Source: Aliarcobacter cryaerophilus ATCC 43158 (GTDB lineage: Bacteria > Campylobacterota > Campylobacteria > Campylobacterales > Arcobacteraceae). From it: a stretch of DNA of 64,000 nt. Under the pieces are notes generated by a model, which did no database searches, had not been told where the DNA came from, and was given only the letters and a program-made list of their open reading frames with translations. The position numbers and the translations under genes were made by a program. Positions 8,173 through 16,246 of this stretch are shown here, in pieces. The stretch lies in NCBI RefSeq assembly GCF_003660105.1, contig NZ_CP032823.1, forward strand, positions 1,550,001-1,614,000. Reading direction: 5' to 3'. Position 1 is the stretch's first letter; each line of letters starts with the position of its first letter.

Positions 8173-9398
8173 TAAATCCAAAGATTATAGAATATATATT
8201 TTCAAGTGCATCTATTCAAAGATGGAATGACTATCCAAGAATGGTTGATTTAGTAGAACTTGATAAACAAGCACATAAATTTATAATTGCATATTTTATA
8301 GCAAAACTTGAAGATGATATAAATTTTACACATCTAATAGAAGCTGGGATTTTTGAATTTTTAAGAAGAGTTGTTGTTACAGATATTAGACCTGATGTTT
8401 TTAGAAAAGCTCTACAGAAAAAATCAACAGAGATTAACTCTTGGGTTGTAGGTAAACTAAAAAGCTCTATTGAAAATATAGATAATGGAAACTTTTTACA
8501 AAAATTTGAAGAATTTTTAAGTGATCCAAATATGTATAAAAAAGAGAGATTTATATTAAAAGCTGCTTCATATTTATCTACAAAATGGGAATTTTCAATA
8601 GTTTATCAAACAAGTCAATTTTTAAGTGATATTGAAGATGTAAAAAAAGATGTTGATGCTGAAATTGAAGATTACTATGAACTAATTGGTGTTAGAAAAA
8701 TTGCTCTAAATAAAAAGTTAGCAAAAATAGTAGATTTAAGCGGAAGATTAAGATTTCAAAAAAGATGGGCTCAAACTCCAAGAATTCCTGAAACTTCAGT
8801 TTTAGGACATATGCTAACAGTTGCCCTATTTTCATATTTTTACTCTTTAGAAGTAAAAGCTTGTGATAAAAGATTACAAAATAACTTTTTTACAGCACTA
8901 TTTCATGATTTACCAGAAGCTCTAACAAGAGATATTATAAGCCCTGTAAAATATAGTGTAGATGAACTTTCAGAGATAATTGCTGAATATGAAGTTGCAA
9001 AAATAGAAGATGATATTTTACCAAATATCCCTCTAAATATTCAAGAAGAGTTTTCTTATATTCTAGGAATTTCAAAAGGGATAAAAGAGGAATTTGCAAA
9101 TAAAGTAAAAATAGATGGAAATATAACAGAAGTTGAAGATATAGGCAAATATAATCTTGATAAATATGAAGCAATAGATGGTTTAGCTCTTAAGCAGTGT
9201 GATAAATTATCTGCTTTTGTCGAAGCATCTTTATCTATTTCTCATGGAATAAAAAGCAAAGAGCTAATCAGTGGTAAAAAAGAGATTTTAAAAGGTTTAA
9301 AAGAGATAAATGGGGTTGATTTTAAACAAATAGCTCTTGATATTGACAATGAGTTTGGAAGTAACGGACAGATTCAAACAACTTTAGATTTTGAATAA
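8169..9398 (+). CDS. HD-domain phosphohydrolase (YfbR-like 5'-nucleotidase core)
   Basis: A 409-residue cytosolic protein starting at TTG behind an AAGGA site (about 8157-8161). Residues about 190-260 resemble YfbR, the 5'-deoxynucleotidase: GRLRFQKRWAQTPRIPE, then the metal-binding His214 in GHMLTVAL, His246-Asp247 in LFHDLPEALTRD and the PVKY that follows. The 190-residue N-terminal part and the roughly 150-residue C-terminal part have no family I recognise. Nucleotide or nucleoside-monophosphate dephosphorylation is inferred from the core only. It overlaps the upstream micropeptide gene by four bases. Confidence 0.75.
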   Translation: MINPKIIEYIFSSASIQRWNDYPRMVDLVELDKQAHKFIIAYFIAKLEDDINFTHLIEAGIFEFLRRVVVTDIRPDVFRKALQKKSTEINSWVVGKLKSSIENIDNGNFLQKFEEFLSDPNMYKKERFILKAASYLSTKWEFSIVYQTSQFLSDIEDVKKDVDAEIEDYYELIGVRKIALNKKLAKIVDLSGRLRFQKRWAQTPRIPETSVLGHMLTVALFSYFYSLEVKACDKRLQNNFFTALFHDLPEALTRDIISPVKYSVDELSEIIAEYEVAKIEDDILPNIPLNIQEEFSYILGISKGIKEEFANKVKIDGNITEVEDIGKYNLDKYEAIDGLALKQCDKLSAFVEASLSISHGIKSKELISGKKEILKGLKEINGVDFKQIALDIDNEFGSNGQIQTTLDFE

Positions 9399-9426
9399 TC
9401 TTTTATTTTATAGAGTATTTGTATAA

Positions 9427-10941
9427 GTGTTATTAACTGCTGAGCAAGAAAAGATTGTAAATAGTTCTTTAGGCTCATTTAAAATAAATGCTGTTGCTGG
9501 AAGTGGTAAAACAACAACTCTTCTTGAGTATGCAAAAAAAAATTCCAATTTAAGAATTTTGTATTTAGCTTATAATAAATCTTTACAAATTGCTCTAAAT
9601 GAAAAATTAAATGATTATCATTTACCAAATCTTCATATAAGCACAATTCACTCTTTAGCATACAATAAAACTGAGGCTTACAAATATAAGCTAACACCTG
9701 AATTAAAAACAAATATTCTAGAAAAACTAATAGTAAATCATGAATTTCAAGATAACAAAAAGAGCTACTACCCTAGTTTAGAATATACAACAATTCTAAA
9801 AAATCTTGTAAATTTTTACTGTAATTCAAATCTAATAGAACTTGATTTAAAACTTCTTGAAGAGTTTAAAAAGCAAAATGATTTTGGAGTAAAAATATTA
9901 GATATTTTAAATAAAAAAGAAAAAAAACTCTTAGAGCATTTAAAATTAACTCTTAGCTCTATGAAATTAGGAAAAATAGAAGCTATTCATGACTTTTATC
10001 TAAAAATGTTCTATTTAAACAAAAAAATATCTTCAAATTTAAATTATGACTTAATTTTAATTGATGAGGCACAAGATATAAGCGATGTGATGATAGGAAT
10101 AATTGAAAATCAAAAATGCAGAAAAATATATGTTGGAGATAGTTTCCAACAAATTTATAGTTTTAGATATGCTTCAAATGCACTTAATAAAATAGATTTA
10201 CCATCTTTTGAATTAACTTTCAGCTTTAGATTTTCAAATAGTTATGCAAAGTTTTTACAATCTTATTTAAACTCTCTTTACACTTTAAATGGTTCAAAAA
10301 ATATTTTTTTAAATGGAGTTGATGAGAATAAGTTATCTACAAAAATAGGAAAAGAGTTTTTTGATTTTAACAAACAATTTACAATAATATCTAGAACAAC
10401 TTTTGGATTAATTCAAGAATTAATAAAACATATTCACAACAAAAAAAGGCTGTTTTTTGAAGGTGGTTACAACTCTTACTCTTTTATGAATCAAACTGTT
10501 TACTCTATTTTTTATTTAAAAAATAGAAAAAATGAGAAAATAACTGTTGATGAAATAAAAAATTTTGATACAATTTTTGAGCTTGAGACATTTGCAAAAG
10601 AGACTAAAAATCAAGATTATCTAAATATTATTAGATTTGTAAATAGCTATGGTGATAATATTTTTGAGATAAATAAAAAAATAAAAGAGCATTTAGTTTC
10701 AAATAAAGATGAAGCAGATATTATCTTCACAACAACGCATAAAGCAAAGGGAATGGAGTACAATCAAGTAATTATGACTGATGATTTTATCACAAAAAAA
10801 GATATATTAAATAGAAAAAAAAATCTTAGTTTTTCTTCAATTTGTGAAGAGTTAAATATATATTATGTGGCTGCTTCAAGAGCTAAATTTACCATAAGTT
10901 TAGCTGATTTAAAACTTGATTACAAAGAAGAAAAAGATTAA
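9427..10941 (+). CDS. UvrD/Rep-type superfamily 1 DNA helicase, compact form
   Basis: A 504-residue SF1 helicase with the motif series in order: Q motif LLTAEQEKIVNS, Walker A AVAGSGKTTTL, motif Ia region LAYNKSLQIALN, IHSLAYN, Walker B LILIDEAQDIS, motif III IYVGDSFQQIYSFR, motif IV FSFRFSN, motif V TTTHKAKGMEYNQVI and motif VI YYVAASRAKFT. Start is GTG at 9427, 28 bases after the HD gene. It is shorter than UvrD, Rep or PcrA (about 650-720 residues), so accessory subdomains (2B and/or C-terminal) must be reduced. In this respect it resembles the FBH1-like branch. It probably unwinds DNA in repair or recombination; the exact role is unknown. Confidence 0.85.
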   Translation: MLLTAEQEKIVNSSLGSFKINAVAGSGKTTTLLEYAKKNSNLRILYLAYNKSLQIALNEKLNDYHLPNLHISTIHSLAYNKTEAYKYKLTPELKTNILEKLIVNHEFQDNKKSYYPSLEYTTILKNLVNFYCNSNLIELDLKLLEEFKKQNDFGVKILDILNKKEKKLLEHLKLTLSSMKLGKIEAIHDFYLKMFYLNKKISSNLNYDLILIDEAQDISDVMIGIIENQKCRKIYVGDSFQQIYSFRYASNALNKIDLPSFELTFSFRFSNSYAKFLQSYLNSLYTLNGSKNIFLNGVDENKLSTKIGKEFFDFNKQFTIISRTTFGLIQELIKHIHNKKRLFFEGGYNSYSFMNQTVYSIFYLKNRKNEKITVDEIKNFDTIFELETFAKETKNQDYLNIIRFVNSYGDNIFEINKKIKEHLVSNKDEADIIFTTTHKAKGMEYNQVIMTDDFITKKDILNRKKNLSFSSICEELNIYYVAASRAKFTISLADLKLDYKEEKD

Positions 10942-10979
10942 AAATAGTATTTTTTTAAATTAAAGAAAATGAAATATGA

Positions 10980-10985
10980 TATAAT
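10980..10985 (+). promoter_or_regulatory. Extended -10 (TGaTATAAT) upstream of the 249-residue unknown gene
   Basis: A perfect TATAAT preceded by TG one base upstream lies 41 bases before the next ATG; GAAGGAGC at 11014-11021 is the ribosome site. The gene at 11027 therefore has its own transcript. Confidence 0.55.
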
Positions 10986-11026
10986 TTCCAACTTAAAATC
11001 TAAAGCAAAAAAATAGAAGGAGCAAT

Positions 11027-11776
11027 ATGCAGTACTTTGGGGAGATACAAACAAAATATGAAGAGGTATTTTTAACACAAAGTTATATGTATTTCAAAAA
11101 AGATGAAGATGAAAATATTAGTGCAAAAGATTTAAAAAATCTAATAAAAACAAAAGATGATAGAAAAAAAAATATTATAGGAACTGTATTTATCTATAAT
11201 CCAGTCGTTACTCCTATTGGATTTGATTCAAATAAATTTTTACTAGAACAAGATTTCAAAGTTTTTGATGAACTAATAGAAATAAAATGTGAAGGATATA
11301 TAACTGTTTTCAAGCAGGCAATGAAAGATAGTTGCAAAGGAAAAATAGTAGAAATAAAAAACCTATTTAATCTAATCGAAGGACATGTTGACTCAAGTAC
11401 TCTTTTATCAAAATTTAATGAAGATTTAGAAAAATATAACTCAAATCAGAATACAGAATTTGATAGAGATATTATGTATTTAGATGCTCAAAACTATCTT
11501 CCTTTTGGAAAATTCGTATATTTTTGTTGGGGTGATAAAATAAATGCAAAAGAGTTTTCAAATATATCAGATTATGCAAGAACAATCTATGATAATTGTG
11601 TAAAAAGTGGAAAAAAAATAGCATTTGCTTACAAAAAAGAGAAAACTGTTGATGAATCAATAAAATATCTTCAATTCTCAAATCCTATGCAAAATCACAA
11701 AAATAAAAATTCAATCTCTTTTGCTATTAAAAGGTCTTTTGATACTTTTCCACCACTTCCTGCTTTTTATGAATAA
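11027..11776 (+). CDS. Conserved-looking hypothetical protein, 249 residues
   Basis: I do not recognise this protein. It has no signal peptide or membrane segment and is acidic to neutral with charged helices, so it is probably cytosolic. The second half holds LPFGKFVYFCWGDKI and later LQFSNPMQNHKN, spaced somewhat like small DUF1643-type proteins, but the match is too weak to call. It has its own extended -10 promoter and a strong ribosome site, and codon use looks like its neighbours. It lies between the helicase gene and the tRNA cluster, with a weak stem (AGCTAA/TTAGCT) after its stop. Confidence 0.7.
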   Translation: MQYFGEIQTKYEEVFLTQSYMYFKKDEDENISAKDLKNLIKTKDDRKKNIIGTVFIYNPVVTPIGFDSNKFLLEQDFKVFDELIEIKCEGYITVFKQAMKDSCKGKIVEIKNLFNLIEGHVDSSTLLSKFNEDLEKYNSNQNTEFDRDIMYLDAQNYLPFGKFVYFCWGDKINAKEFSNISDYARTIYDNCVKSGKKIAFAYKKEKTVDESIKYLQFSNPMQNHKNKNSISFAIKRSFDTFPPLPAFYE

Positions 11777-11823
11777 TCTTCATAAAAAGCTAATTTTTTA
11801 GCTAATTTTAATAATTAAGATTA

Positions 11824-11829
11824 TACAAT
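11824..11829 (+). promoter_or_regulatory. -10 element (TACAAT) of the tRNA cluster promoter with CCGTCC discriminator
   Basis: TACAAT lies 18 bases before the mature 5' end of tRNA-Gln and is followed one base later by CCGTCC. A GC-rich discriminator right after the -10 is typical of growth-rate-regulated stable RNA promoters. The three tRNAs that follow are close enough to share it. Confidence 0.5.
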
Positions 11830-11847
11830 ACCGTCCACTTAAATTAA

Positions 11848-11922
11848 TGGGGTATCGCCAAGCGGTAAGGCAACGGTTTTTGGTACCGTCACTCGAAGGT
11901 TCGAATCCTTCTACCCCATCCA
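11848..11922 (+). tRNA. trnQ: tRNA-Gln (anticodon TTG)
   Basis: A 75-base cloverleaf. The acceptor stem pairs TGGGGTA (11848-11854) with TACCCCA (11912-11918); the discriminator is T and CCA is encoded at 11920-11922. The anticodon stem ACGGT/ACCGT encloses TTTTGGT, giving anticodon TTG at 11880-11882. The T arm contains GGTTCGAATCC. Confidence 0.96.
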
Positions 11923-11945
11923 AAAAATTTAAGTACTTTTATTAT

Positions 11946-12030
11946 GGTGAGGTTGGAGAGTGGTCAAATCCTGCGGACTGTAAATCCGCCGCCTACGGCT
12001 TCGAAGGTTCAAATCCTTCTCTCACCACCA
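11946..12030 (+). tRNA. trnY: tRNA-Tyr (anticodon GTA)
   Basis: An 85-base tRNA with a long variable arm, as expected for bacterial tRNA-Tyr. The acceptor stem GGTGAGG pairs with TCTCACC, the discriminator is A and CCA is encoded at 12028-12030. The anticodon stem GCGGA/TCCGC encloses CTGTAAA, giving GTA. It is the second gene of a three-tRNA array. Confidence 0.96.
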
Positions 12031-12048
12031 CTTTTAAAATTTATGTGT

Positions 12049-12124
12049 GGCTCGATAGCTCAGTCGGTAGAGCAAAGGATTGAAAATCCTTGTGTCGACA
12101 GTTCGATTCTGTCTCGAGCCACCA
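12049..12124 (+). tRNA. trnF: tRNA-Phe (anticodon GAA)
   Basis: A 76-base cloverleaf. The acceptor stem GGCTCGA pairs with TCGAGCC (12114-12120), the discriminator is A and CCA is encoded at 12122-12124. The anticodon stem AAGGA/TCCTT encloses TTGAAAA, giving GAA. It is the last tRNA of the array; the next gene starts 79 bases later from its own promoter. Confidence 0.96.
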
Positions 12125-12168
12125 CTTTAAAAAAATATCACAAAATCATATTTAAAATAATCATTTGC

Positions 12169-12174
12169 TATAAT
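12169..12174 (+). promoter_or_regulatory. Extended -10 (TGCTATAAT) upstream of the flavin reductase gene
   Basis: TATAAT preceded by TGC sits 30 bases before the ATG at 12204. A short AT-only inverted repeat (ATAATATTT/AAATATTAT) follows in the leader. AAGGA precedes the start codon. Confidence 0.5.
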
Positions 12175-12203
12175 ATTTCTTTAAAATATTATTAAGGATT
12201 TTT

Positions 12204-12713
12204 ATGTCAAAAATTGGAATAATTGTTGCTAGTTCAAACAACAACCAAAAACTAGCTATTGAACTTCAAAAAATAGCGATTGAACTAAACTATGATAGTG
12301 AAATTATAAATTTAGTTGATTACAATCTACCTCTTTATAGCACAATTGAAGAGGAAAAAAATGGAATTCCAGAATCTGTTTTAGATTTAGCTACACGAAT
12401 AATTGATTTAAAAGCATTTGTTATTGTAGCTCCTGAATATAATGGTGTTATGCCACCTGTTTTAAACAATGCAATGGCTTGGACATCAAGAGCTACAAAA
12501 AACTGGAGAGATGCTTTTGATGATAAAATAGTAGCTCTAGCAACACACAGTGGAGGTGGTGGTCAAAAAGGTCTTCAAGCTATGAGAATTATGTTTCAAC
12601 ACTTAGGTGCAAATATTTTAGCAAGAGAGATTTTAACTACTTATGATAAACCTCTAAATAAAAATAGTGCAATAGCAATCTTACAAAATCTTACAAAATT
12701 ATCAAGAGCATAA
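12204..12713 (+). CDS. NAD(P)H-dependent FMN reductase-family flavoprotein
   Basis: A 169-residue flavodoxin-fold protein. The N-terminal IGIIVASSNNNQKLA is the FMN phosphate loop, and VAPEYNGVMPPVLNNAMAW is the family's best signature for FMN ring binding, followed by THSGGGGQKGLQAMR. Relatives are NADPH-dependent FMN, azo- or chromate reductases; the physiological acceptor is unknown. It is a single-gene unit between the tRNA array and the convergent c-di-GMP gene. Confidence 0.85.
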   Translation: MSKIGIIVASSNNNQKLAIELQKIAIELNYDSEIINLVDYNLPLYSTIEEEKNGIPESVLDLATRIIDLKAFVIVAPEYNGVMPPVLNNAMAWTSRATKNWRDAFDDKIVALATHSGGGGQKGLQAMRIMFQHLGANILAREILTTYDKPLNKNSAIAILQNLTKLSRA

Positions 12714-12732
12714 GGGTATTTTATCCTTGTGC
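12708..12732. terminator. Probable bidirectional stem-loop terminator
   Basis: GCATAAGGGTA pairs with TATCCTTGTGC around a three-base T loop (with one G-T pair and one mismatch). It overlaps the stop of the flavin reductase gene and ends 10 bases before the stop of the convergent PAS-GGDEF-EAL gene. Confidence 0.45.
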
Positions 12733-12742
12733 TAATCTCTAT

Positions 12743-14449
12743 TTAATGTTCAATTTTATCACTAGGTTCATGTATATAATAACCTTGAACATAATCAACG
12801 CCCAAATATTTTACTTTTTCTAAAATTTCTTTACTAGATACAAACTCTGCGATAGTTTTAAACCCTTGATCTTTAGCAAAATTTATAATCATAGTAATTA
12901 TATTTTCATTTCCTTTACTCACCAAAACATCTTTTATCAAAGAGCCATCAATTTTAATGTAATCAGCATCTAGTTTAATCAAATACTCAAAATTTGAATA
13001 TCCACTTCCAAAATCATCTATTGCAATTTTACAACCTAACTTTCTAATAGTACAAAAGAAGCCATTAATTAGATTAAAATCATCAATCTCTTCACTCTCA
13101 ACAATTTCAAAAACAACTCTATTTCCAATATTAAACTTTTTTATTTTTTCTATAACATAGTTAGAAATCTCTTCATTTGAAATATCTTCAAATGTAAAGT
13201 TTATAGAAAACTCAAAATCCTTATCTTTGAAATATTCAAAACTACAATCTATCATTCTCTTTGTTAGCTGTAAGTATTGTCCAGATTTTTTTGCTATATC
13301 CAAAAAGAAAAATGGAGACATAATTTTCCCAGAATCATTTAATCTCATTAAGCATTCATATTTTTCTATTTTATTTGTTTGTAAATTATATATCGCTTGA
13401 TAATATGGAATAATATCCTCATTTTCTAAAGCTTTTTTAATCTTTAATGTCCAAAATATATTCTTTTCATAATCTTTTTCTATCTCTAAATTTCTATCGT
13501 AAATAACCTGATTTGGATTTGATTTTGTATATTTTCTAATAACATTTGCAGTTTCAAGAAGTGAACTTTTTGGTTCAAAAGAGAAGCTATAATTAAGAGA
13601 AACAAATATTTCTCTTCCTTTTGCTCGAACTGCTTTTGAAGATATTATTTTTGAAATCTCTTCAATACTTTTCATAAAATCAATCTTCTGCTGATTTGAA
13701 GCTAATATTGCAAAAACATCAGATGTTAGTCTATAAACACTATAATTTGATTTTTTAATAACTAATTCTTCTATTCTTTTAGCAACCAATTTTAAAATAT
13801 AATCTCCTATTTTGTAGCCAAAAAAATCATTTACCTCACTAAAATTTTTTATATCTAGTATTGATATACTAAGATTATCTTGTTTTCTTATATCTTCGAT
13901 AAGCTTATATCTGCTTCCTATTTCAGTCAAATAATCTTCTCTTAAAATTCTGTTTAATTTTTCTGTTTTTAGAACTAAATCTGTAATTTCATGTCTTATT
14001 GCAACATACTCAAAAATATCTCCACTTTCATCAAATATTGGAGATATTGTAGTGTTTATATAGTAATATGTACCATCTTTCTTTTTATTTTTTAAATTTC
14101 CTCTCCATATATTTCCACTTTTTATAGTACTCCATAAATTTCTAAAAACTTCTGGATCTTCTTCACCTCTTAAAATATTGTGAGGTTTTCCTAAAATTTC
14201 TTCTCTTTTATATTGTGAAACCTCACAAAATGTATCATTTACATAAGTAATATTTCCTTTTAAGTCGCTATTTGAAATAATATTTGATGATTTTGTAGCT
14301 TTATTATATTGTCTTAAAATATTTGATTTTCTTTGAAGTTCTTTTTGTTCTGCTTTTAATTTTCTTAACCTAAAATATTTTATTATTATATAAACAAGTA
14401 AAAAAATGATTGTAAGAAAAAGTGAGTATTCTAAAACTGTAAATCTCAA
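12743..14449 (-). CDS. Membrane-anchored PAS-GGDEF-EAL protein (probable c-di-GMP phosphodiesterase)
   Basis: A 568-residue signalling protein: one N-terminal membrane segment (about 8-25), a short coiled region, a PAS domain (about 50-160, with YVNDTFCEVSQYKREEILGKPHN), a GGDEF-like domain (about 165-310) and an EAL domain (about 325-565). The GGDEF signature is degenerate (RLTSDVF replaces R-GGDEF), so no cyclase activity is expected. The EAL part keeps ECL in place of EAL with the catalytic Glu, FEIVESEEIDD, DDFGSGYSN, IKIDGSLI and GVDYVQGYYIHEP, so it can plausibly hydrolyse c-di-GMP. The PAS may sense redox or a ligand. It is divergent from pdxH across a 174-base gap. Confidence 0.88.
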   Translation of the reverse strand: MRFTVLEYSLFLTIIFLLVYIIIKYFRLRKLKAEQKELQRKSNILRQYNKATKSSNIISNSDLKGNITYVNDTFCEVSQYKREEILGKPHNILRGEEDPEVFRNLWSTIKSGNIWRGNLKNKKKDGTYYYINTTISPIFDESGDIFEYVAIRHEITDLVLKTEKLNRILREDYLTEIGSRYKLIEDIRKQDNLSISILDIKNFSEVNDFFGYKIGDYILKLVAKRIEELVIKKSNYSVYRLTSDVFAILASNQQKIDFMKSIEEISKIISSKAVRAKGREIFVSLNYSFSFEPKSSLLETANVIRKYTKSNPNQVIYDRNLEIEKDYEKNIFWTLKIKKALENEDIIPYYQAIYNLQTNKIEKYECLMRLNDSGKIMSPFFFLDIAKKSGQYLQLTKRMIDCSFEYFKDKDFEFSINFTFEDISNEEISNYVIEKIKKFNIGNRVVFEIVESEEIDDFNLINGFFCTIRKLGCKIAIDDFGSGYSNFEYLIKLDADYIKIDGSLIKDVLVSKGNENIITMIINFAKDQGFKTIAEFVSSKEILEKVKYLGVDYVQGYYIHEPSDKIEH

Positions 14450-14488
14450 TATATTTCCTCTTTTAAGCTAATCAAAAATTGAAATTAA

Positions 14489-14501
14489 ATTATACTATAA
14501 T
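14489..14501. promoter_or_regulatory. Divergent -10 elements for the PAS-GGDEF-EAL gene and pdxH
   Basis: Two perfect TATAAT hexamers lie almost back to back: minus strand at 14489-14494 (toward the EAL gene, ATG at 14449) and plus strand at 14496-14501 (toward pdxH, start at 14624). Such opposed promoters in a 174-base gap imply shared regulation, and a palindrome lies just downstream at 14508. No gene was seen in the gap. Confidence 0.4.
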
Positions 14502-14507
14502 ATTTTT

Positions 14508-14524
14508 AAAATAATTATTATTTT
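14508..14524. promoter_or_regulatory. Fur-box-like perfect palindrome in the EAL/pdxH gap
   Basis: AAAATAAT-T-ATTATTTT is a perfect 8-1-8 palindrome. Its core resembles the 7-1-7 TAATAAT-n-ATTATTA site described for iron-bound Fur in Helicobacter pylori, with one mismatch per arm. It begins six bases after the plus-strand TATAAT and so would cover the start of a pdxH transcript. High AT content makes chance matches common. Confidence 0.35.
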
Positions 14525-14623
14525 ATATTTGTTAATAAAAAAGCAAAGATAAAGAGGTTTTAAATAAATAAGATATAAAATACTGCACTATTTTGAATTT
14601 ACTATTTATAAAAAGGATTAATT

Positions 14624-15262
14624 TTGGATTTAACAAGCATAAGAGGAAAATATACTACAAAAAATTTTGATATAAAAGATTTAAATAAAAATCCTTTTAA
14701 ACAATTTGAGAGTTGGTTTAATGATGCTATAAATGAAAATCTCTTAGAACCAAATGCTTTTTCACTATCAACTGTTGGTTCGGATATGATGCCTAGTATT
14801 AGAACAGTTTTATTAAAATATTTCGATAATGAAGGTTTTGTATTTTTCACAAATTATGAGAGTAAAAAAGCAAAACATATAGAACAAAATCCAAAAGCTG
14901 CTGCACTTTTCACATGGTTAGCGTTGGAAAGACAGATAAAAATAGAGGCAAATATTGAGAAAATATCAAAAGCTGATTCTCTAAAATATTTTTTAAGTCG
15001 TCCAAAAGGTAGCCAACTTGGAGCTTGGGTTTCAAGACAAAGTGAAACTATTAGTTCAAGGGCTTTATTGGAGCAAAAATTTGATGAAATGAAAAGAAAA
15101 TTCTTAAATAAAGAGATACCATTTCCATCTTTTTGGGGTGGTTATATTTTAAAACCTACAAGAATTGAATTTTGGCAAGGTGGAGAAGATAGACTTCATG
15201 ACAGATTTTTGTATGAACTGCAAGAAAATGGTGAATGGACAATATCAAGATTGGCTCCATAA
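14624..15262 (+). CDS. pdxH: Pyridoxamine/pyridoxine 5'-phosphate oxidase
   Basis: A 212-residue FMN enzyme that makes pyridoxal 5'-phosphate in the last step of vitamin B6 synthesis and salvage. Start is TTG at 14624 behind AAAAAGGA. Recognisable stretches are NPFKQFESWFNDA, PSIRTVLLKYFDNEGFVFFTNYESKK (FMN and substrate binding), SRPKGSQLGAWVSRQS and the C-terminal RIEFWQGGEDRLHDRF ending in WTISRLAP. Length and both ends match the family. A CDF transporter gene follows after two bases. Confidence 0.96.
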   Translation: MDLTSIRGKYTTKNFDIKDLNKNPFKQFESWFNDAINENLLEPNAFSLSTVGSDMMPSIRTVLLKYFDNEGFVFFTNYESKKAKHIEQNPKAAALFTWLALERQIKIEANIEKISKADSLKYFLSRPKGSQLGAWVSRQSETISSRALLEQKFDEMKRKFLNKEIPFPSFWGGYILKPTRIEFWQGGEDRLHDRFLYELQENGEWTISRLAP

Positions 15263-15264
15263 AT

Positions 15265-16167
15265 ATGCCAAAAAATAAAATTTCACCTCAAAAAAAAGCA
15301 ACAATAATATCTTCAAGTGTTGCAGCAATTTTAATTTTAATAAAACTTGCTTTAGGAATTCTTAGTGGCTCAGTTGCTGTTTTAGCTTCTGCTGTTGATT
15401 CCGTGTTAGATATGTTTGTATCAATTTTCAATTATTTTGCAATTTTAAACTCAGAAAAACCAGCAGATAAAAAGTTTAACTACGGAAGAGGAAAAATAGA
15501 AGCTTTAGCTCTATTTATTGAAGGTATTGTAATTACAATTTCTGGTTTATATTTACTTTATGAAGCTATAAAAAAAGCTGTATATAAAGAGAGTTCTTCA
15601 TATCTTGATATTTCTATTTATGTTATGATAATTTCATTGATAATAACAATATGTTTAGTTATTTATCTAAATAATGTAGCAAGAAAAACAAACTCGATGG
15701 TAATAAAAGCAGATGCATTGCATTATAAAACAGATGTTTTAAGTAATCTTGCAGTTTTATGCTCGTTAATTTTGGTTCATTTTACAAATCTTGAAATATT
15801 TGATGTAATTATAGGAGTTTTAATAGCTTTTTATATTATCTATTCAGCATTTTCTCTTATTAAAAAAGGTATTTTAGTTTTACTTGATGCTTCAGTTGAT
15901 GATGATTTAGTTTTGAAAATAGAGGATATTCTAAAAAATAATCCAAATTTGAGTAATTTCCATTTATTAAAAACAAGAGAAGCTGCAAATAGAACATTTG
16001 TAGAAGCTCATATAGTTTTTAAGACTCAACAAATTACTCTTATGGAAGCACATAAAATATGTGACAATATAGAAGAGAGTATAAAAATTATTGATAAAAA
16101 TAGAAATTGGATTGTAAATATTCATCTAGATCCATACGATGATTATTTAAAAGATGAAAGAATTTAG
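15265..16167 (+). CDS. Cation diffusion facilitator (CDF) family divalent metal exporter
   Basis: From the ATG at 15265, two bases after the pdxH stop, the protein is 300 residues; a start at 15235 would add ten residues inside pdxH and is less likely. It has about six membrane segments and the CDF metal sites: DSVLD in the second helix, NYGRGKIEALA after it, and KADALHYKTDV in the fifth helix. A cytoplasmic ferredoxin-like C-terminal domain follows (about 210-300, with EAHIVFKTQQITLMEAH). CDF proteins export Zn, Fe, Cd, Co or Mn by proton antiport; the DxxxD plus HxxxD pattern fits the FieF/zinc branch, but the metal is not certain. Confidence 0.88.
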   Translation: MPKNKISPQKKATIISSSVAAILILIKLALGILSGSVAVLASAVDSVLDMFVSIFNYFAILNSEKPADKKFNYGRGKIEALALFIEGIVITISGLYLLYEAIKKAVYKESSSYLDISIYVMIISLIITICLVIYLNNVARKTNSMVIKADALHYKTDVLSNLAVLCSLILVHFTNLEIFDVIIGVLIAFYIIYSAFSLIKKGILVLLDASVDDDLVLKIEDILKNNPNLSNFHLLKTREAANRTFVEAHIVFKTQQITLMEAHKICDNIEESIKIIDKNRNWIVNIHLDPYDDYLKDERI

Positions 16168-16192
16168 AAATAAATTTTAATATTTCTAAATT
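16161..16192. terminator. Strong bidirectional terminator hairpin
   Basis: AATTTAGAAATA (16161-16172) pairs perfectly over 12 bases with TATTTCTAAATT (16181-16192) around AATTTTAA. It overlaps the CDF transporter stop codon and separates it from the convergent diguanylate cyclase gene. The stem is A/T-rich with T-rich sequence on both flanks. Confidence 0.6.
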
Positions 16193-16246
16193 CTTATTTT
16201 AAATTAAAGCAAAAAAAATAACTTGTTTAATAGATACAATAGAAGT

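Noticed and set aside
9427-11776. Defence island built from the helicase and the unknown protein
   Set aside because: No nuclease, toxin, integrase or other defence gene is near, base composition is like the neighbours, and each gene has its own simple context.
11847-12195. Two overlapping plus-strand reading frames across 11847-12083 and 11944-12195
   Set aside because: They run through three clear tRNA cloverleafs; the reading frames are accidental.
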